A DNA stretch of 64,000 bases from Desulfocucumis palustris (GCF_002933875.1 NZ_BFAV01000140.1:1-64000), one strand, 5' to 3'. Counted from the first letter of the stretch, positions 1-9,022 are shown. Program-made: numbers and translations. The notes: generated by a model from the sequence alone, not told the origin.

Positions 1-39
1 GAAACAGGTGGGATATTGTGAAAAAACCCTAAAATATAA

Positions 40-84
40 AAAGCACACCGGCCGCCGGATTTATACCGGTCATTTGGTGTGCTT
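40..84 (-). terminator. Rho-independent terminator of ykuK
   Basis: The arms AAGCACACC (41-49) and GGTGTGCTT (76-84) pair, with an inner GCCGG/CCGGT pairing. On the minus strand the hairpin is followed by a T-rich run. It overlaps the last codons of the upstream gene. Confidence 0.7.
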
Positions 85-540
85 ATCCGCCACGCTGGAA
101 GCCCCGAAGGCCTCCGGCTTGATTTTGGCCTGGAATCCGCTGCCCGCCACCATGCCTACCACCTCCCGGATTAAATCCCGGGTTTCACCCTGTTTGCCCA
201 CGTCAATGTGGATTTCCACCTCCAGATCGTCCAGCCCGCTTTCCGCCAGATATTTGGCAATCATACCGCCCACTTCCAGGCTCAGGGCTGTTTCGTAAAA
301 TATTTTCTGGCGCAGGCTTTTAATTTTTCTCTGAAGTTTTTTTCGGTAATAATAGCGGGCTCCCTTGCCCAGCCGGTGGATCACCACGGCTGTGATAAAA
401 CATGTCTCAGTTTTCACCTGGGAATCCGAACCGATGATAAGTTTGTAGGAAGAGGACGGCAAACCGATAATAAATTGGGATATATCAGCCATCATCTGAT
501 CGAAGGTCATCCTGCCTCTGGTGGGACTGACAAAATACAA
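70..540 (-). CDS. ykuK: YkuK-like RNase H-fold protein (DUF458)
   Basis: 156 residues. The length and the pattern (IIGSDSQVK near residue 37, a central basic region, VEIHIDVGK near residue 109) match the small RNase H-like family represented by B. subtilis YkuK. The acidic residues in GSDSQ and HIDVG are candidates for the metal-binding positions expected of that fold. Its biological substrate is not established. The start is a TTG at 540 preceded by GGAGG. It lies downstream of rsmA on the same strand, separated by a terminator hairpin, so it may have its own promoter. Family call is fairly sure; function is unknown. Confidence 0.75.
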   Translation of the reverse strand: MYFVSPTRGRMTFDQMMADISQFIIGLPSSSYKLIIGSDSQVKTETCFITAVVIHRLGKGARYYYRKKLQRKIKSLRQKIFYETALSLEVGGMIAKYLAESGLDDLEVEIHIDVGKQGETRDLIREVVGMVAGSGFQAKIKPEAFGASSVADKHTK

Positions 541-594
541 AAAACTGCGCCTCCCGAGTGTTCAATATTAACTTTCTCCCGCTAAACAGGCTGC

Positions 595-614
595 AAAGCC
601 CGTATTAGGGCTTT
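595..614 (-). terminator. Terminator after rsmA
   Basis: The arms AAAGCCC (595-601) and GGGCTTT (608-614) form a short hairpin right at the end of rsmA on the minus strand. It is short and weakly T-rich, so it may act as an attenuator rather than a full terminator. Confidence 0.45.
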
Positions 615-1501
615 TATGATTTATATTCCGGCAGCCCGGCCAGCCCCCGGGCAATGCGGGCAAATTCCTCCAGGGACAGGGTTTCGCCCCGCCGGCCCGG
701 CTCCACCCCGGCCGCATTGAGAATATCCGAAAGCGCAGCGCGGTCAACGGAATTAAAGGCGCTGCCCAGGGCGTTTTGAATGGTTTTACGGCGCTGGCCG
801 AAGGAGCCCCGGACCACTTTAAAAAATAGCTCCTGATTCGGAACATCCACTGCCGGCTTTTCCCTTCTGGTCAGCCGGACCACCGCGGAATCCACCTCCG
901 GCTTGGGTATGAACACGGTGCGGGATACCTGGAACAGGAATTCCACCCCGGCATGATAGTTGACGGCCACCGTCAGGGAGCCGTAATCCTTGGTGCCGGG
1001 GGCCGCGCCAAGCCTCCGGGCCACCTCATGCTGTATCATCATTACCATAACTTTAAAATTATAACCGCCGTTCAATATGTGTAAAATCAGTGGCGTGGTT
1101 ATATAATAAGGCAAATTGGCCATTATTATAAACGGTCTGCTGCCTGGGTGAGAGCAATTTTCCCCGTAGACCAGCCTGTTTAAGTCAGTCTCCAGGGCAT
1201 CCCCCCGGACAACCTGCACATTTTCCAGGTCAGCCAGGGTTTCCTGCAATATGGGTATTAGCTGGCGGTCGATTTCCACCGCCACCACCCTGCGGGCAAT
1301 TGCCGCAGCCTCCCTGGTAAGCACCCCCAGCCCGGGGCCTATCTCCACCACCGTATCGTTTCCGGTGATACCCGCCGACCCCACTATTTTATTTACTATG
1401 TTGGCATCCACCAAAAAATTCTGCCCCAAACTTTTTCGGCAGCTAAAACCGTATTTTGCCATCAGGTTTTTAACCTGGGAAGGCATTGTCAGCTCCGACA
1501 T
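614..1501 (-). CDS. rsmA: 16S rRNA dimethyladenosine transferase RsmA (KsgA)
   Basis: SAM-dependent enzyme that dimethylates the two adjacent adenines in the 3' terminal helix of 16S rRNA during 30S assembly. Visible family motifs are KSLGQNFLVD near the N-terminus, the SAM-binding VEIGPGLGVLT, and the catalytic NLPYYITTPL. I chose the ATG at 1501 (295 residues) because GGAGGA lies directly in front of it; in-frame starts at 1528 and 1486 are possible. Order yabE-rsmA is as in B. subtilis, but rnmV (RNase M5), which normally lies between them, is missing. Confidence 0.95.
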   Translation of the reverse strand: MSELTMPSQVKNLMAKYGFSCRKSLGQNFLVDANIVNKIVGSAGITGNDTVVEIGPGLGVLTREAAAIARRVVAVEIDRQLIPILQETLADLENVQVVRGDALETDLNRLVYGENCSHPGSRPFIIMANLPYYITTPLILHILNGGYNFKVMVMMIQHEVARRLGAAPGTKDYGSLTVAVNYHAGVEFLFQVSRTVFIPKPEVDSAVVRLTRREKPAVDVPNQELFFKVVRGSFGQRRKTIQNALGSAFNSVDRAALSDILNAAGVEPGRRGETLSLEEFARIARGLAGLPEYKS

Positions 1502-1703
1502 TGTTCCTCCGGAAATCGTATTATCCATGCTGAATATCTAAATGCATTTTATACTATTTTTTTCAATTGAACTATAGTTTAAACTAAAATTAACCTGACA
1601 GGAACCGGTAAACTGTTGCGGTCTCAACCTCCCGCTTCCCGGATGCCGGGGGAAGGTTTGGGAAACGGTTCCCGGACAAAAAAGCAGGAGGGTTGTGGCC
1701 CTC

Positions 1704-2729
1704 CTACTGCAATATATACATATTAACCCGTCTGACACCCCATCGTCGGGCATCACGCTCCGACTCGAGAAACACGTCCACCCTGTTGCCTTTTATGGCC
1801 CTGCCCCGGTCCGCGGCCACCGCGTAGCCGTATCCGTCGATATATAGCTTGGTGCCAAAGGGTATTACACTGGTGTCCACAGCCACCAGACCGTAGCCCG
1901 GAGCCCTGCCTGAAGCGGTATTCCGCCCGGTGTAGGTATAGGCCGTGGCCACAATTTCCATTGCCCGGCTGAAGCGAATATCTCTCCCGCCCCGGGATAC
2001 GCTCTGTCCGGAGCCTACCTGTATTATTCCGGGAACCGGCTCGGTAACGGTCTTTTTATCCACCAGCCTGTGCTCCACCGCCTGGCTGTCGTGGTAGGTG
2101 ACCCGCCAGCGTTGCTGCTCGACACCGTTGCTTCCCTTTTTAATTACCCGGGTTATGCCCCTGGCCATTTCCGGATTGCTGTCCCTTCTGACACTGTACG
2201 GTATGGGGACATTTTTTACTTCCTCCGCAACCCGCACCCTGGTCACCTTGATTTTAACGTCCCCGGCAATCCTGTAACCGGATTCCGGCGCAACCAGGTC
2301 GCCCTGGTTTAATGCTATGTTCTTCTCTTTCAGGGCATCCCCCACCGTAGCTGCGGTGGTATCAAACTCCGTTATTTCCCCCCCGGCCTCAACTGTCACA
2401 TGATGAGATTCCATCAGCTCCACCCGGGAACCTTCCTTAAGCTGTTCGCTAACAGGCGGGTCTACTTTATCCTTTGGCCCGGGAACAATTCCTTTTTCCT
2501 TCAAAAGTTTACCCACCGTGGAAGATGTTGTCTTTACCACCGTCTCCCTGCCGTCCACCACCAGGGTAACGGTTTTCTGAGCCCAGGCGAACCCCGCAAT
2601 AACAACGCCCGCCAGGATAAGGACTATGATCATGGCAACTATGGGGGGGGGCACGATACGGAAAATCCCTTTTCTACTCCCAGCGGCTTTCTGACCTTCT
2701 TCGGCGTTTAAAGAATCCGTCAAAGACAT
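1704..2729 (-). CDS. yabE: YabE-like cell-wall protein (DUF348-G5-3D)
   Basis: 341 residues with an N-terminal cytoplasmic stretch, one membrane segment (about residues 28-50), two DUF348 repeats (about 52-150), a G5 domain (about 160-240) and a C-terminal 3D domain (about 256-341). The three conserved aspartates of the 3D fold are seen in AVDTSVIPFGT, AADRG and RVDVFL. 3D domains resemble lytic transglycosylase/resuscitation-promoting-factor catalytic cores, so peptidoglycan cleavage outside the membrane is the inferred role. Preceded by a perfect AAAGGAGG. The position between tatD/cobO and rsmA matches yabE. Confidence 0.88.
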   Translation of the reverse strand: MSLTDSLNAEEGQKAAGSRKGIFRIVPPPIVAMIIVLILAGVVIAGFAWAQKTVTLVVDGRETVVKTTSSTVGKLLKEKGIVPGPKDKVDPPVSEQLKEGSRVELMESHHVTVEAGGEITEFDTTAATVGDALKEKNIALNQGDLVAPESGYRIAGDVKIKVTRVRVAEEVKNVPIPYSVRRDSNPEMARGITRVIKKGSNGVEQQRWRVTYHDSQAVEHRLVDKKTVTEPVPGIIQVGSGQSVSRGGRDIRFSRAMEIVATAYTYTGRNTASGRAPGYGLVAVDTSVIPFGTKLYIDGYGYAVAADRGRAIKGNRVDVFLESERDARRWGVRRVNMYILQ

Positions 2730-2962
2730 GCGTAAAGCCTCCTTTACCGCACAGGCCCCGGTAACCTGTTTATTAAGACACCTTTTTGTACGGCTTTAAT
2801 TCTCTTTTAGCAGTTCCAAAAAGAAATGTCCCTATAACATAATCTTAATAATTCTATCTTCTTCCTCCGTTTCCTGCCCGGAAGGCGCCAAAAGTATTGT
2901 CGAATAAATTTCAAGGTTGCCGGCAACCGAAAAAAACCTCCAAGTTGTTGGGAATGGCGGAA

Positions 2963-2990
2963 AAAAGTTCCTTTCTCACAAGGAACTTTT
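2963..2990 (-). terminator. Terminator after cobO
   Basis: Perfect 11-bp stem AAAAGTTCCTT (2963-2973) with AAGGAACTTTT (2980-2990), followed on the minus strand by a T-rich stretch. It separates cobO from yabE. I see no gene in the rest of the 2730-3091 gap. Confidence 0.8.
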
Positions 2991-3091
2991 AATCCCGGCA
3001 ATAAATTTTAATAGCTGAAAAGTATACTTTAATATAAGTCTATGCACAATCCTTGGAAAGAATGACATGAATAGTCGCAAAAATTTTTGCC

Positions 3092-3622
3092 TTAAAATTC
3101 CACTCCCTTTTGCGCCTTGATTCCCCTGGCGTAAGGGTGTTTAATCTCTTTTATCTCGGTAACCAGATCCGCCTTTTCGGTGACCTTCCCGGTGGCGTTC
3201 CTGCCGGTGAGCACCAGGTGAAGCTCGGGAGGCTTCATATCTATCAGCTCCAGTACCTCACCCTCGCTGAGCAGCCCGAAGCCCACCGCGTAATTTATTT
3301 CATCAAGGATAATCATATCCCACCTGCCGGAGCTTATTTCCTCCCGGGCCCGGGCCATGGCCTCCCGGGCGGCCGCACGGTGGCCGGCCATTTTGTCTTC
3401 CCCCGCGTCCCTGACGAAACCCTCGCCCATGGAGACTATTTCAAATCCCGGCAGCTTCTCCACGGCTTTCAGTTCGCCGTAGCCTTTACCGCCCTTGATA
3501 AACTGCAGCATCAGTATTTTCAGTCCCTGGCCCCAGGCCCTGAGCGCCATGCCCATGGCCGCGGTGGTTTTTCCCTTCCCATTGCCGGTAAAAACCATCA
3601 CCAGTCCCTTTGTATCCGGCAT
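3092..3622 (-). CDS. cobO: Cob(I)yrinic acid a,c-diamide adenosyltransferase (CobA/CobO type)
   Basis: 176 residues from the ATG at 3622 (AGAGGGGG in front). Transfers the adenosyl group of ATP to the cobalt of corrinoids, making adenosylcobalamin precursors. The N-terminal P-loop TGNGKGKTTA is at residues 12-21. MIILDEINYAV in the middle is the Walker-B-like segment typical of this P-loop type, which is unrelated to PduO. Other cobalamin genes are absent nearby. It sits 23 bp behind tatD and is an insertion relative to the B. subtilis order. Confidence 0.93.
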   Translation of the reverse strand: MPDTKGLVMVFTGNGKGKTTAAMGMALRAWGQGLKILMLQFIKGGKGYGELKAVEKLPGFEIVSMGEGFVRDAGEDKMAGHRAAAREAMARAREEISSGRWDMIILDEINYAVGFGLLSEGEVLELIDMKPPELHLVLTGRNATGKVTEKADLVTEIKEIKHPYARGIKAQKGVEF

Positions 3623-3645
3623 ACAACTACCCCCTCTGTTAAAAT

Positions 3646-4437
3646 CTATTCCGCCGGTATACCGAAAATCGCCCTGGTATTCTCCAATACCGCGGCGGCA
3701 AGAACATCCGTTTCCATTCCCCGCAGGGAGGCTATTTCTTCCGTAACATAACGCACATAGGCCGGCTCGTTTCTTTTGCCCCGGCGGGCCTGGGGCGCCA
3801 GATAGGGGCAGTCCGTTTCCGTCAGCAGCCTTTCCAGCGGAAGTTTGCCGGCTATGTCCTTTAACCTGGCAGCATTGGGAAAGGTAACCGGGCCGGCGAT
3901 GGAAATGTAAAAGCCCATGGCCATACACAGCCCGGCCATTTCCCAGCTTCCGCTATAGCAGTGCAGCACGCCGCCCCGGCGGCTGATGCCGTCTTTTTTA
4001 AGAATATCCATTAAATCGCCGTGGGCGTCCCTGTCGTGGATAACCACCGGCAGGTCCAGTTCCCTGCAAAGGGCCAGTTGTTCCCTGAACACCTTCTGCT
4101 GAACCGGCCTGGGGCTTAAATCCCGGTAATAATCAAGGCCTATCTCACCTATGGCCACCACCCCCGGACCGGCCGCCAGCCCGCCCAGCCTGGCCAGGTA
4201 GTTTTCCGGCAGGTCTTCCGCTTCGTGGGGGTGCACCCCCACCAGGGCATATATGAAGGGATGCTGATTCGCCAGTTTTACTGACCTTTCGGAGGAAGGA
4301 AGGTCGAAGGAGGCGTTAATAATATACCTCACCCCGGCATCCCTGGCCCGGAGGATTGCCTCCTCCCGGTCCCCGTCGAATTCTTCTATGTCCAGGTGGG
4401 CGTGGGTGTCCACCAGAAATCGGTCTTTTTCGTCCAT
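3646..4437 (-). CDS. tatD: TatD family metal-dependent DNase
   Basis: 263 residues. Amidohydrolase-fold nuclease: the metal-binding DTHAHLD at residues 10-16, GVHPHEAE, GEIGLDYY (metal-bridging Glu), VIHDRDAH, HCYSG and the final TETDCPYLAP motif are all present in order. Family members are 3'-5' exonucleases for DNA/RNA. Position next to metG equals B. subtilis yabD. A second, more diverged TatD-like gene lies at 63142-63912. Confidence 0.92.
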   Translation of the reverse strand: MDEKDRFLVDTHAHLDIEEFDGDREEAILRARDAGVRYIINASFDLPSSERSVKLANQHPFIYALVGVHPHEAEDLPENYLARLGGLAAGPGVVAIGEIGLDYYRDLSPRPVQQKVFREQLALCRELDLPVVIHDRDAHGDLMDILKKDGISRRGGVLHCYSGSWEMAGLCMAMGFYISIAGPVTFPNAARLKDIAGKLPLERLLTETDCPYLAPQARRGKRNEPAYVRYVTEEIASLRGMETDVLAAAVLENTRAIFGIPAE

Positions 4438-4548
4438 TATTTCGGCCAGAGCCTTTCACTCCCCATACATTTTCTCCGGATGAAACATTCTTTCCCAGCC
4501 GGCGCCGCCCCGGGCGGCGCCGGGGTTCATTTACAAAACAGGCCGCGG

Positions 4549-6099
4549 CTATTCCAGGGTGGCCGGATCAATCCTGGGAAACAGCGCCTCGCCCCGGCCC
4601 AGTTGGATTGCCCCGGGCAGTTTGCCCCAGCGCAGCGATTCCCAGGTGTGCAGGTCCGGCCGGTCCGCTATGCCCAGCATGGGCCACACCCTGGGGGCCA
4701 TCAGGGGCATGAAGGGCGAGGCCAGCACCGTGATGAACCTCACGCTTTCCGCAAGGTTGTAAAGCACCGTGCCCAGGCGCTCCTCCTTTTCCGGGTCCTT
4801 GGCCAGCACCCAGGGAGAGGTCTCATCCACGTACTTGTTGGCCCTGGAGACCAGCCGCCACAGCGCTCCCAGCGCGTTGGACAGCTCCCTTTTCTCCATT
4901 AATTCCTCCACCGCGGCGGGAGTTTCGGCGGCCAGGCCGCTCAGCTCCCGGTCCGGGCCTTCCGCGGGCCCCGGGGCCCGCAGGTGGCCCTTGAAATATT
5001 TCTGCACCATGCCCAGGGTTCTGCTGACCAGGTTGCCCAGGTCGTTGGCCAGATCCTTGTTAATCCTGTTTACCAGCGCCTCCTCGGAATAATAGCCGTC
5101 GGAGCCGAAGGGCAGTTCCCTGATCAGGTAATAACGAATGGCGTCCACGCCGTACTTGTCGATGAGCAGCCAGGGATTTACCACGTTGCCCTTGGATTTG
5201 CTCATTTTCCCGCTGTCCAGCAGCAGCCAGCCGTGGGCCAGTACCTGCCTGGGCAGGGGCAGATCCACCGCCATCAATATGATGGGCCAGATAATGGAAT
5301 GGAAGCGTACAATATCTTTGGCCATCAGGTGGACGTCCGCGGGCCAGAATTTTTTATACAGTCCGTCATTTTCGGTGCCGTAGCCCAGGGCGGAAATGTA
5401 GTTGGAGAGGGCGTCCACCCAGACATAAATAACGTGTTTGGAATCGAAGGGAACCGGTATGCCCCAGTCAAAGGTGGTCCTGGATACGCACAGGTCCTCC
5501 AGCCCGCTTTTGATAAAGCTGATCATCTCGTTGCGCCGGGATACGGGCTGGATGAATTCCGGGTTGTCTTCTATATGCTTTAAAAGCCGGTCGGCATATT
5601 TGGACATGCGGAAAAAGTAGCTTTCCTCCTGTAAAAGCTCCACTCCCCGGCCGCAATCCGGGCAGTTGCCGTTTTCCAGCCGGCTTTCGGTCCAGAAGGC
5701 CTCACAGGGGGTGCAGTACCAGCCCTGGTAACTTGCCTTGTAAATGTCCCCCTGGTCATAAAGGCGCTGGAATATGGCGGATACCACCTTTTTATGCCTT
5801 TCCTCGGTGGTGCGGATAAAATCGTTGTTGCTTATTTCCAGCTTGCTCCACAGATCCTTTATCCCGGCCACAATGCCGTCCACGTACTCCTGGGGGGTAC
5901 TGTTTTTGGCCCGGGATACCCGCTCTATTTTTTGCCCGTGCTCGTCGGTGCCGGTTAAAAACCAGACCTCATGCCCGGTAAGCCTTTTAAACCTGGCCAT
6001 GGCATCCGCCGCCACGGTGGTGTAGGCATGACCGATGTGCAGGTTGTCACTGGGATAATAAATAGGCGTGGTGATGTAAAAAGTATTGCCCTTGCTCAT
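4549..6099 (-). CDS. metG: Methionyl-tRNA synthetase
   Basis: 516 residues. Charges tRNA-Met. Class I signatures are HIGHAYT near residue 21 and KMSKSKGN near 298. The zinc knuckle region contains CTPC and CPDC. The protein stops after the anticodon-binding helical domain and lacks the C-terminal tRNA-binding (OB-fold) extension found in the about 660-residue B. subtilis enzyme. Preceded by AAAGGAAGG and by a T-box leader with an AUG specifier, so it is expected to respond to uncharged tRNA-Met. Confidence 0.97.
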   Translation of the reverse strand: MSKGNTFYITTPIYYPSDNLHIGHAYTTVAADAMARFKRLTGHEVWFLTGTDEHGQKIERVSRAKNSTPQEYVDGIVAGIKDLWSKLEISNNDFIRTTEERHKKVVSAIFQRLYDQGDIYKASYQGWYCTPCEAFWTESRLENGNCPDCGRGVELLQEESYFFRMSKYADRLLKHIEDNPEFIQPVSRRNEMISFIKSGLEDLCVSRTTFDWGIPVPFDSKHVIYVWVDALSNYISALGYGTENDGLYKKFWPADVHLMAKDIVRFHSIIWPIILMAVDLPLPRQVLAHGWLLLDSGKMSKSKGNVVNPWLLIDKYGVDAIRYYLIRELPFGSDGYYSEEALVNRINKDLANDLGNLVSRTLGMVQKYFKGHLRAPGPAEGPDRELSGLAAETPAAVEELMEKRELSNALGALWRLVSRANKYVDETSPWVLAKDPEKEERLGTVLYNLAESVRFITVLASPFMPLMAPRVWPMLGIADRPDLHTWESLRWGKLPGAIQLGRGEALFPRIDPATLE

Positions 6100-6188
6100 G
6101 GAACCATCCTTCCTTTAGGCCTTTTAAGTTTAACCTGGAGTTTTAGTGTATATCCCGCGGACTTTTCGAACATCGTCTTTAAAATAAA

Positions 6189-6482
6189 TAAACCTCCGTC
6201 CCCTGCCAGGGACGGAGGTTTTTTCCGCGTTACCACCCTAATTTACCCTCCCCCTTGCGGGAGAGAGCCTCAACAGGTACGGGAGACACAAAATCTCCGA
6301 TACCGTAAGCGCTTTAACGGAGCTCATCCCGTTTTTGCCTACCGGCCCCGAAAAAGTCCGGGACTTTGCGCAAAAAGATTCCGGGGCCATGTTCCACCGG
6401 CTGGCCCGGCGGGCTTTCACCCAACCCCGCTCTCTGGTACGGATTACCCGGCGTACTCTTCCCCATCAATATCTTTTGTCAA
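6189..6482 (-). promoter_or_regulatory. T-box leader of metG (Met specifier)
   Basis: On the minus strand, stem I elements (GGAAGAGTA, AGAGAGC, GGTGAAAGC) are followed by a specifier loop with GAACATGGCC. The AUG codon is at 6390-6388. The antiterminator T-box AGGGTGGTAACGCGG lies at about 6239-6224, then a strong terminator (GGACGGAGG-type stem, about 6190-6221) sits before metG. Uncharged tRNA-Met should pair with both sites and allow read-through. Known mechanism; the assignment here is from sequence motifs. Confidence 0.93.
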
Positions 6483-6494
6483 TATTATAGGCTA

Positions 6495-6524
6495 ATTTTA
6501 ACAACGGCCCGGGGCGGTTGTCAA
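6495..6524 (-). promoter_or_regulatory. Candidate promoter of the metG T-box
   Basis: On the minus strand TTGACA (6524-6519) is separated by 18 bp from TAAAAT (6500-6495), which would start transcription a few bases before the first T-box stem. Confidence 0.6.
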
Positions 6525-6578
6525 GTTTTCCGCAAAATTCACCGGCTTATACAAATTAAACCATTTTTTAAAAAACTA

Positions 6579-6607
6579 TTGACTTTTACTGGTACCATTG
6601 GTACCAT
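6579..6607 (+). promoter_or_regulatory. abrB promoter with tandem TGGTACCAT operator
   Basis: TTGACT (6579-6584), 17-bp spacer, TACCAT (6602-6607). The spacer and -10 box are made of two head-to-tail copies of TGGTACCAT (6590-6598 and 6599-6607), each containing the 8-bp palindrome TGGTACCA. The position is ideal for a repressor site, possibly autoregulation by the AbrB-type protein. The regulator is an inference. Confidence 0.55.
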
Positions 6608-6630
6608 TTAGTTGGACATGCAGTGTATTT

Positions 6631-6637
6631 TGTCGAA
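6631..6637 (+). promoter_or_regulatory. Spo0A box downstream of the abrB promoter
   Basis: TGTCGAA matches the Spo0A (0A box) consensus TGNCGAA and lies about 17-20 bp past the predicted transcription start. B. subtilis abrB is repressed by Spo0A~P through 0A boxes placed just downstream of its promoter, so the arrangement is the same. Confidence 0.6.
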
Positions 6638-6675
6638 TCCTGTAATATGTTTTTTAAGAGGGGGGGAGATTTAAA

Positions 6676-6930
6676 ATGAAATCCACTGGTATCGTTAGAA
6701 AGGTGGACGAGCTCGGACGGGTAGTTATTCCCATAGAATTGAGACGGACTCTTGGCATAGACGAAAAGGACGCCCTGGAAATCTATGTTGACAATGAAAA
6801 AATAATACTGAAAAAGTACGAGCCCGCCTGCGTATTCTGCGGCAACGCCTCCAACGTGCAAAATTACAAGGGCAAGCTTGTTTGCCGGGAATGCGCCCTG
6901 GCCATGGTGGACAACGCTAAAGCTATGTAG
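6676..6930 (+). CDS. abrB: AbrB/SpoVT-family transition-state regulator with zinc ribbon
   Basis: 84 residues. The N-terminal swapped-hairpin AbrB domain (IVRKVDELGRVVIPIELR, residues about 6-23) binds DNA. The C-terminal part carries two CxxC pairs (CVFC, CREC), a zinc ribbon not present in B. subtilis AbrB but plausible for clostridial relatives. AGGGGGGGAG precedes the ATG. It is the only plus-strand gene in this part and sits between metG and rsmI as in B. subtilis. The promoter region carries a candidate Spo0A box and a tandem palindromic operator. Confidence 0.9.
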   Translation: MKSTGIVRKVDELGRVVIPIELRRTLGIDEKDALEIYVDNEKIILKKYEPACVFCGNASNVQNYKGKLVCRECALAMVDNAKAM

Positions 6931-6958
6931 TTGACTGGAAACCCGGAGGTAAAAAGTT

Positions 6959-6991
6959 GCAAAAAAAGGAGGATAAGTTCCTCCTTTTTGC
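6959..6991. terminator. Bidirectional terminator between abrB and rsmI
   Basis: The stem is formed by GCAAAAA...AGGAGGA and TCCTCCTTTTTGC, with T-runs on the plus side and A-runs giving T-runs on the minus side. It is shared by convergent abrB (plus) and rsmI (minus). Confidence 0.85.
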
Positions 6992-7010
6992 TTTTGGGAT
7001 TTAATTTTTG

Positions 7011-7871
7011 TTAATCCCCATTTTTTACGCCGGTCATTATTTTATACAGCTCCCGCCGGTCCATTCCCCGGCTGCGGGCTATTTTTTTAATGGCCTCCTT
7101 GCGGGCAATACCCGCGGCCTCCAGTTCCAGGACCTGTTCTTCCGGTGTTTTATCCGCCGGGGCGCTTTCCTCTCCGGCGGGAGATTCCGCCCCGGCCACC
7201 ACCAGGGTAAATTCCCCCCTGGGAACGGTTTCCCGGCACCGGGCCAAAATTTCCGAAAGGGTGCCCCGGCGGATTTCCTCGAATTTTTTGGTCAGCTCCC
7301 GGGCCGCCGCAGCCCGGCGATCCCCCAGAGCCTCCAATAAATCTTCAAGGGTGCTCTTTATTCTGTGCGGAGATTCATAAAGGATGATGGTCCTTTTTTC
7401 TCCCTTTAATTCCTCCAGCAGCAGCTTCCGCTGTTTGCCCCGGGCGGGCAAAAACCCTTCAAACACGAACCTGCCGGCGGGCAGTCCCGAAGCCACCAGG
7501 GCGGTAAGGGCGGCGCTGGGGCCCGGCAGGGGCACCACGTCCACCCCCGCGGCCACGGCCAGGGCCACCAGTTCCTCACCGGGGTCCGATATTCCGGGCA
7601 TTCCGGCGTCGGAAACCAGGGCCACGCTTTTGCCGGCCAGCAGCTGCTGCAGCAGGTGCTCCCCCTTGGTTTTTATGTTATGCCGGTGATAGCTGGTGAG
7701 GGGAGTGTGAATATCGAAGCGGCTGAACAGCTTCATGGTCTGCCTGGTGTCCTCCGCGGCAACCAGGTCGGCTTCCCCCAGCACCCTCAGCACCCGCCGG
7801 GATATGTCCTCCAGGTTGCCGATGGGTGTGGCGCAAAGATATAATTTGCCTTTTTCCTCAGGCAATTTCAA
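7011..7871 (-). CDS. rsmI: 16S rRNA (cytidine-1402-2'-O)-methyltransferase RsmI
   Basis: 286 residues. Tetrapyrrole-methylase-fold enzyme that 2'-O-methylates C1402 in the decoding centre. The N-terminal [20 protein letters not shown] and [12 protein letters not shown] motifs are diagnostic. The TTG start overlaps the TGA stop of yabA (TTGA), preceded by GGAGGGTGA, showing translational coupling. B. subtilis has yabB and yazA between yabA and rsmI; both are absent here. Confidence 0.95.
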   Translation of the reverse strand: MKLPEEKGKLYLCATPIGNLEDISRRVLRVLGEADLVAAEDTRQTMKLFSRFDIHTPLTSYHRHNIKTKGEHLLQQLLAGKSVALVSDAGMPGISDPGEELVALAVAAGVDVVPLPGPSAALTALVASGLPAGRFVFEGFLPARGKQRKLLLEELKGEKRTIILYESPHRIKSTLEDLLEALGDRRAAAARELTKKFEEIRRGTLSEILARCRETVPRGEFTLVVAGAESPAGEESAPADKTPEEQVLELEAAGIARKEAIKKIARSRGMDRRELYKIMTGVKNGD

Positions 7872-8200
7872 TCACCCTCCGGCCTCCGCAACAGGGCGGC
7901 GCAAAAAAGACACTGGTCGCCGCGCCTGGAGCCGAAGTTCAGGCTGCAGATGTGAAATCCCCGCTCATACAGGCGGGTGAGATTGGCGATCCCTTCACCG
8001 GTGGTTTCATCGGTTATTACTTCCCCGGCCGCGATTTCCACACCGGCATCACCAAGAATCTGGCGGGCCAGCTCACCTTTTAACTTTAAATTTTCATCTT
8101 CCAGGGTATGCACATATTTTTTAATCTTGGACAGATCCCTGGATATGTCCTGTATTTTCATTTCCAGCTGCCTGACTATTGTTCCCAGCGGATGTGTCAT
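7868..8200 (-). CDS. yabA: Replication initiation control protein YabA
   Basis: 110 residues from the ATG at 8200. YabA dampens re-initiation by binding DnaA and the DnaN clamp. An N-terminal coiled coil (about residues 8-48, used for tetramerisation) is followed by a linker and the C-terminal zinc motif HIC...CLFC (residues about 83-100). The chosen start, with GAGGAA in front, lies inside the end of ricT, an overlap of 80 bp. A start at the internal Met14 would still overlap. Confidence 0.9.
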   Translation of the reverse strand: MTHPLGTIVRQLEMKIQDISRDLSKIKKYVHTLEDENLKLKGELARQILGDAGVEIAAGEVITDETTGEGIANLTRLYERGFHICSLNFGSRRGDQCLFCAALLRRPEGD

Positions 8201-9017
8201 TTTCGTTCCTCGCCCCCAGGGAAGTAACTTCTTTATAGGGATAATCCTTAATGGCCTTGCTTTCCTTGTGCTCCACGCTGACGGTTTTTTTGAAGATATT
8301 GATTCCGGTGACCCGGCCCTCCCCGAGAGGCGTCTGCACCCTGCTGCCCACCTCCGGGAACTCTTCCCTGGCCTGTTCATAAATGTCGTTTTCATATTTC
8401 AGGCAGCACATCAACCGGCCGCAGATACCCGATATCTTTGTGGGATTCAATGACAGATTCTGGTCCTTGGCCATTCTGATGGATACCGAGGCGAAATCCG
8501 CCAGCCATGAGCAGCAACAAAGCTCCCGGCCGCAGCAGCCCAGCCCCCCCAGAATTTTTGCCTCGTCCCTTACACCTATCTGCCGCAGTTCTATCCTGGT
8601 TCTGAAAACCGCCGCCAAATCCTTTACCAGCTCCCTGAAATCTATCCTTCCATCCGCGGTAAAGTAAAATATTATTTTATTTCCGTCAAAGGTGTGCTCC
8701 ACCCCCACCAGCTTCATGGGCAGGCCGTGGGCGGCTATTTTGTCCAGCCCCACCTGAAAGGCCCTTTTTTCCTTTTCCCTGTTGGACTCCAGTTGAAGGG
8801 TGTCCTCCTGGCTGGCTATACGAAGCACCTTTTTCAAAGGCGCCATTATCTCCTCATCAGGAACAGTCATGACACCGGCCACCACGGAGCCGTATTCAAC
8901 TCCCCTGGCGGTTTCCACTATAACTCCCGACCCCACCGGAGGATTGTATTCCCCCGGGTCAAAATAATAAACTTTTCCCGCCTTTTTAAATCTGACCCCC
9001 ACTACCTGGTAGGGCAT
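8121..9017 (-). CDS. ricT: RicT (YaaT) PSP1-domain protein of the Ric/Y-complex
   Basis: 298 residues. The PSP1 domain (about residues 60-145) is followed by the cysteine cluster [13 protein letters not shown] and [11 protein letters not shown], which in B. subtilis RicT helps hold Fe-S clusters shared with RicA/RicF. That complex influences RNase Y maturation cuts and Spo0A phosphorelay output. AGGAGG-like GGGGAGG precedes the ATG. The low-complexity Asn/Gly/Gln-rich C-terminal tail (last about 30 residues) is encoded by the segment that overlaps yabA. Confidence 0.93.
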   Translation of the reverse strand: MPYQVVGVRFKKAGKVYYFDPGEYNPPVGSGVIVETARGVEYGSVVAGVMTVPDEEIMAPLKKVLRIASQEDTLQLESNREKEKRAFQVGLDKIAAHGLPMKLVGVEHTFDGNKIIFYFTADGRIDFRELVKDLAAVFRTRIELRQIGVRDEAKILGGLGCCGRELCCCSWLADFASVSIRMAKDQNLSLNPTKISGICGRLMCCLKYENDIYEQAREEFPEVGSRVQTPLGEGRVTGINIFKKTVSVEHKESKAIKDYPYKEVTSLGARNENDTSAGNNSQAAGNENTGHIQGSVQD

Positions 9018-9022
9018 ATAAT

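Noticed and set aside
2730..3091. Possible c-di-AMP (ydaO) riboswitch before yabE
   Set aside because: Such riboswitches often precede cell-wall hydrolase genes, but I could not find the conserved core; only the cobO terminator is evident.
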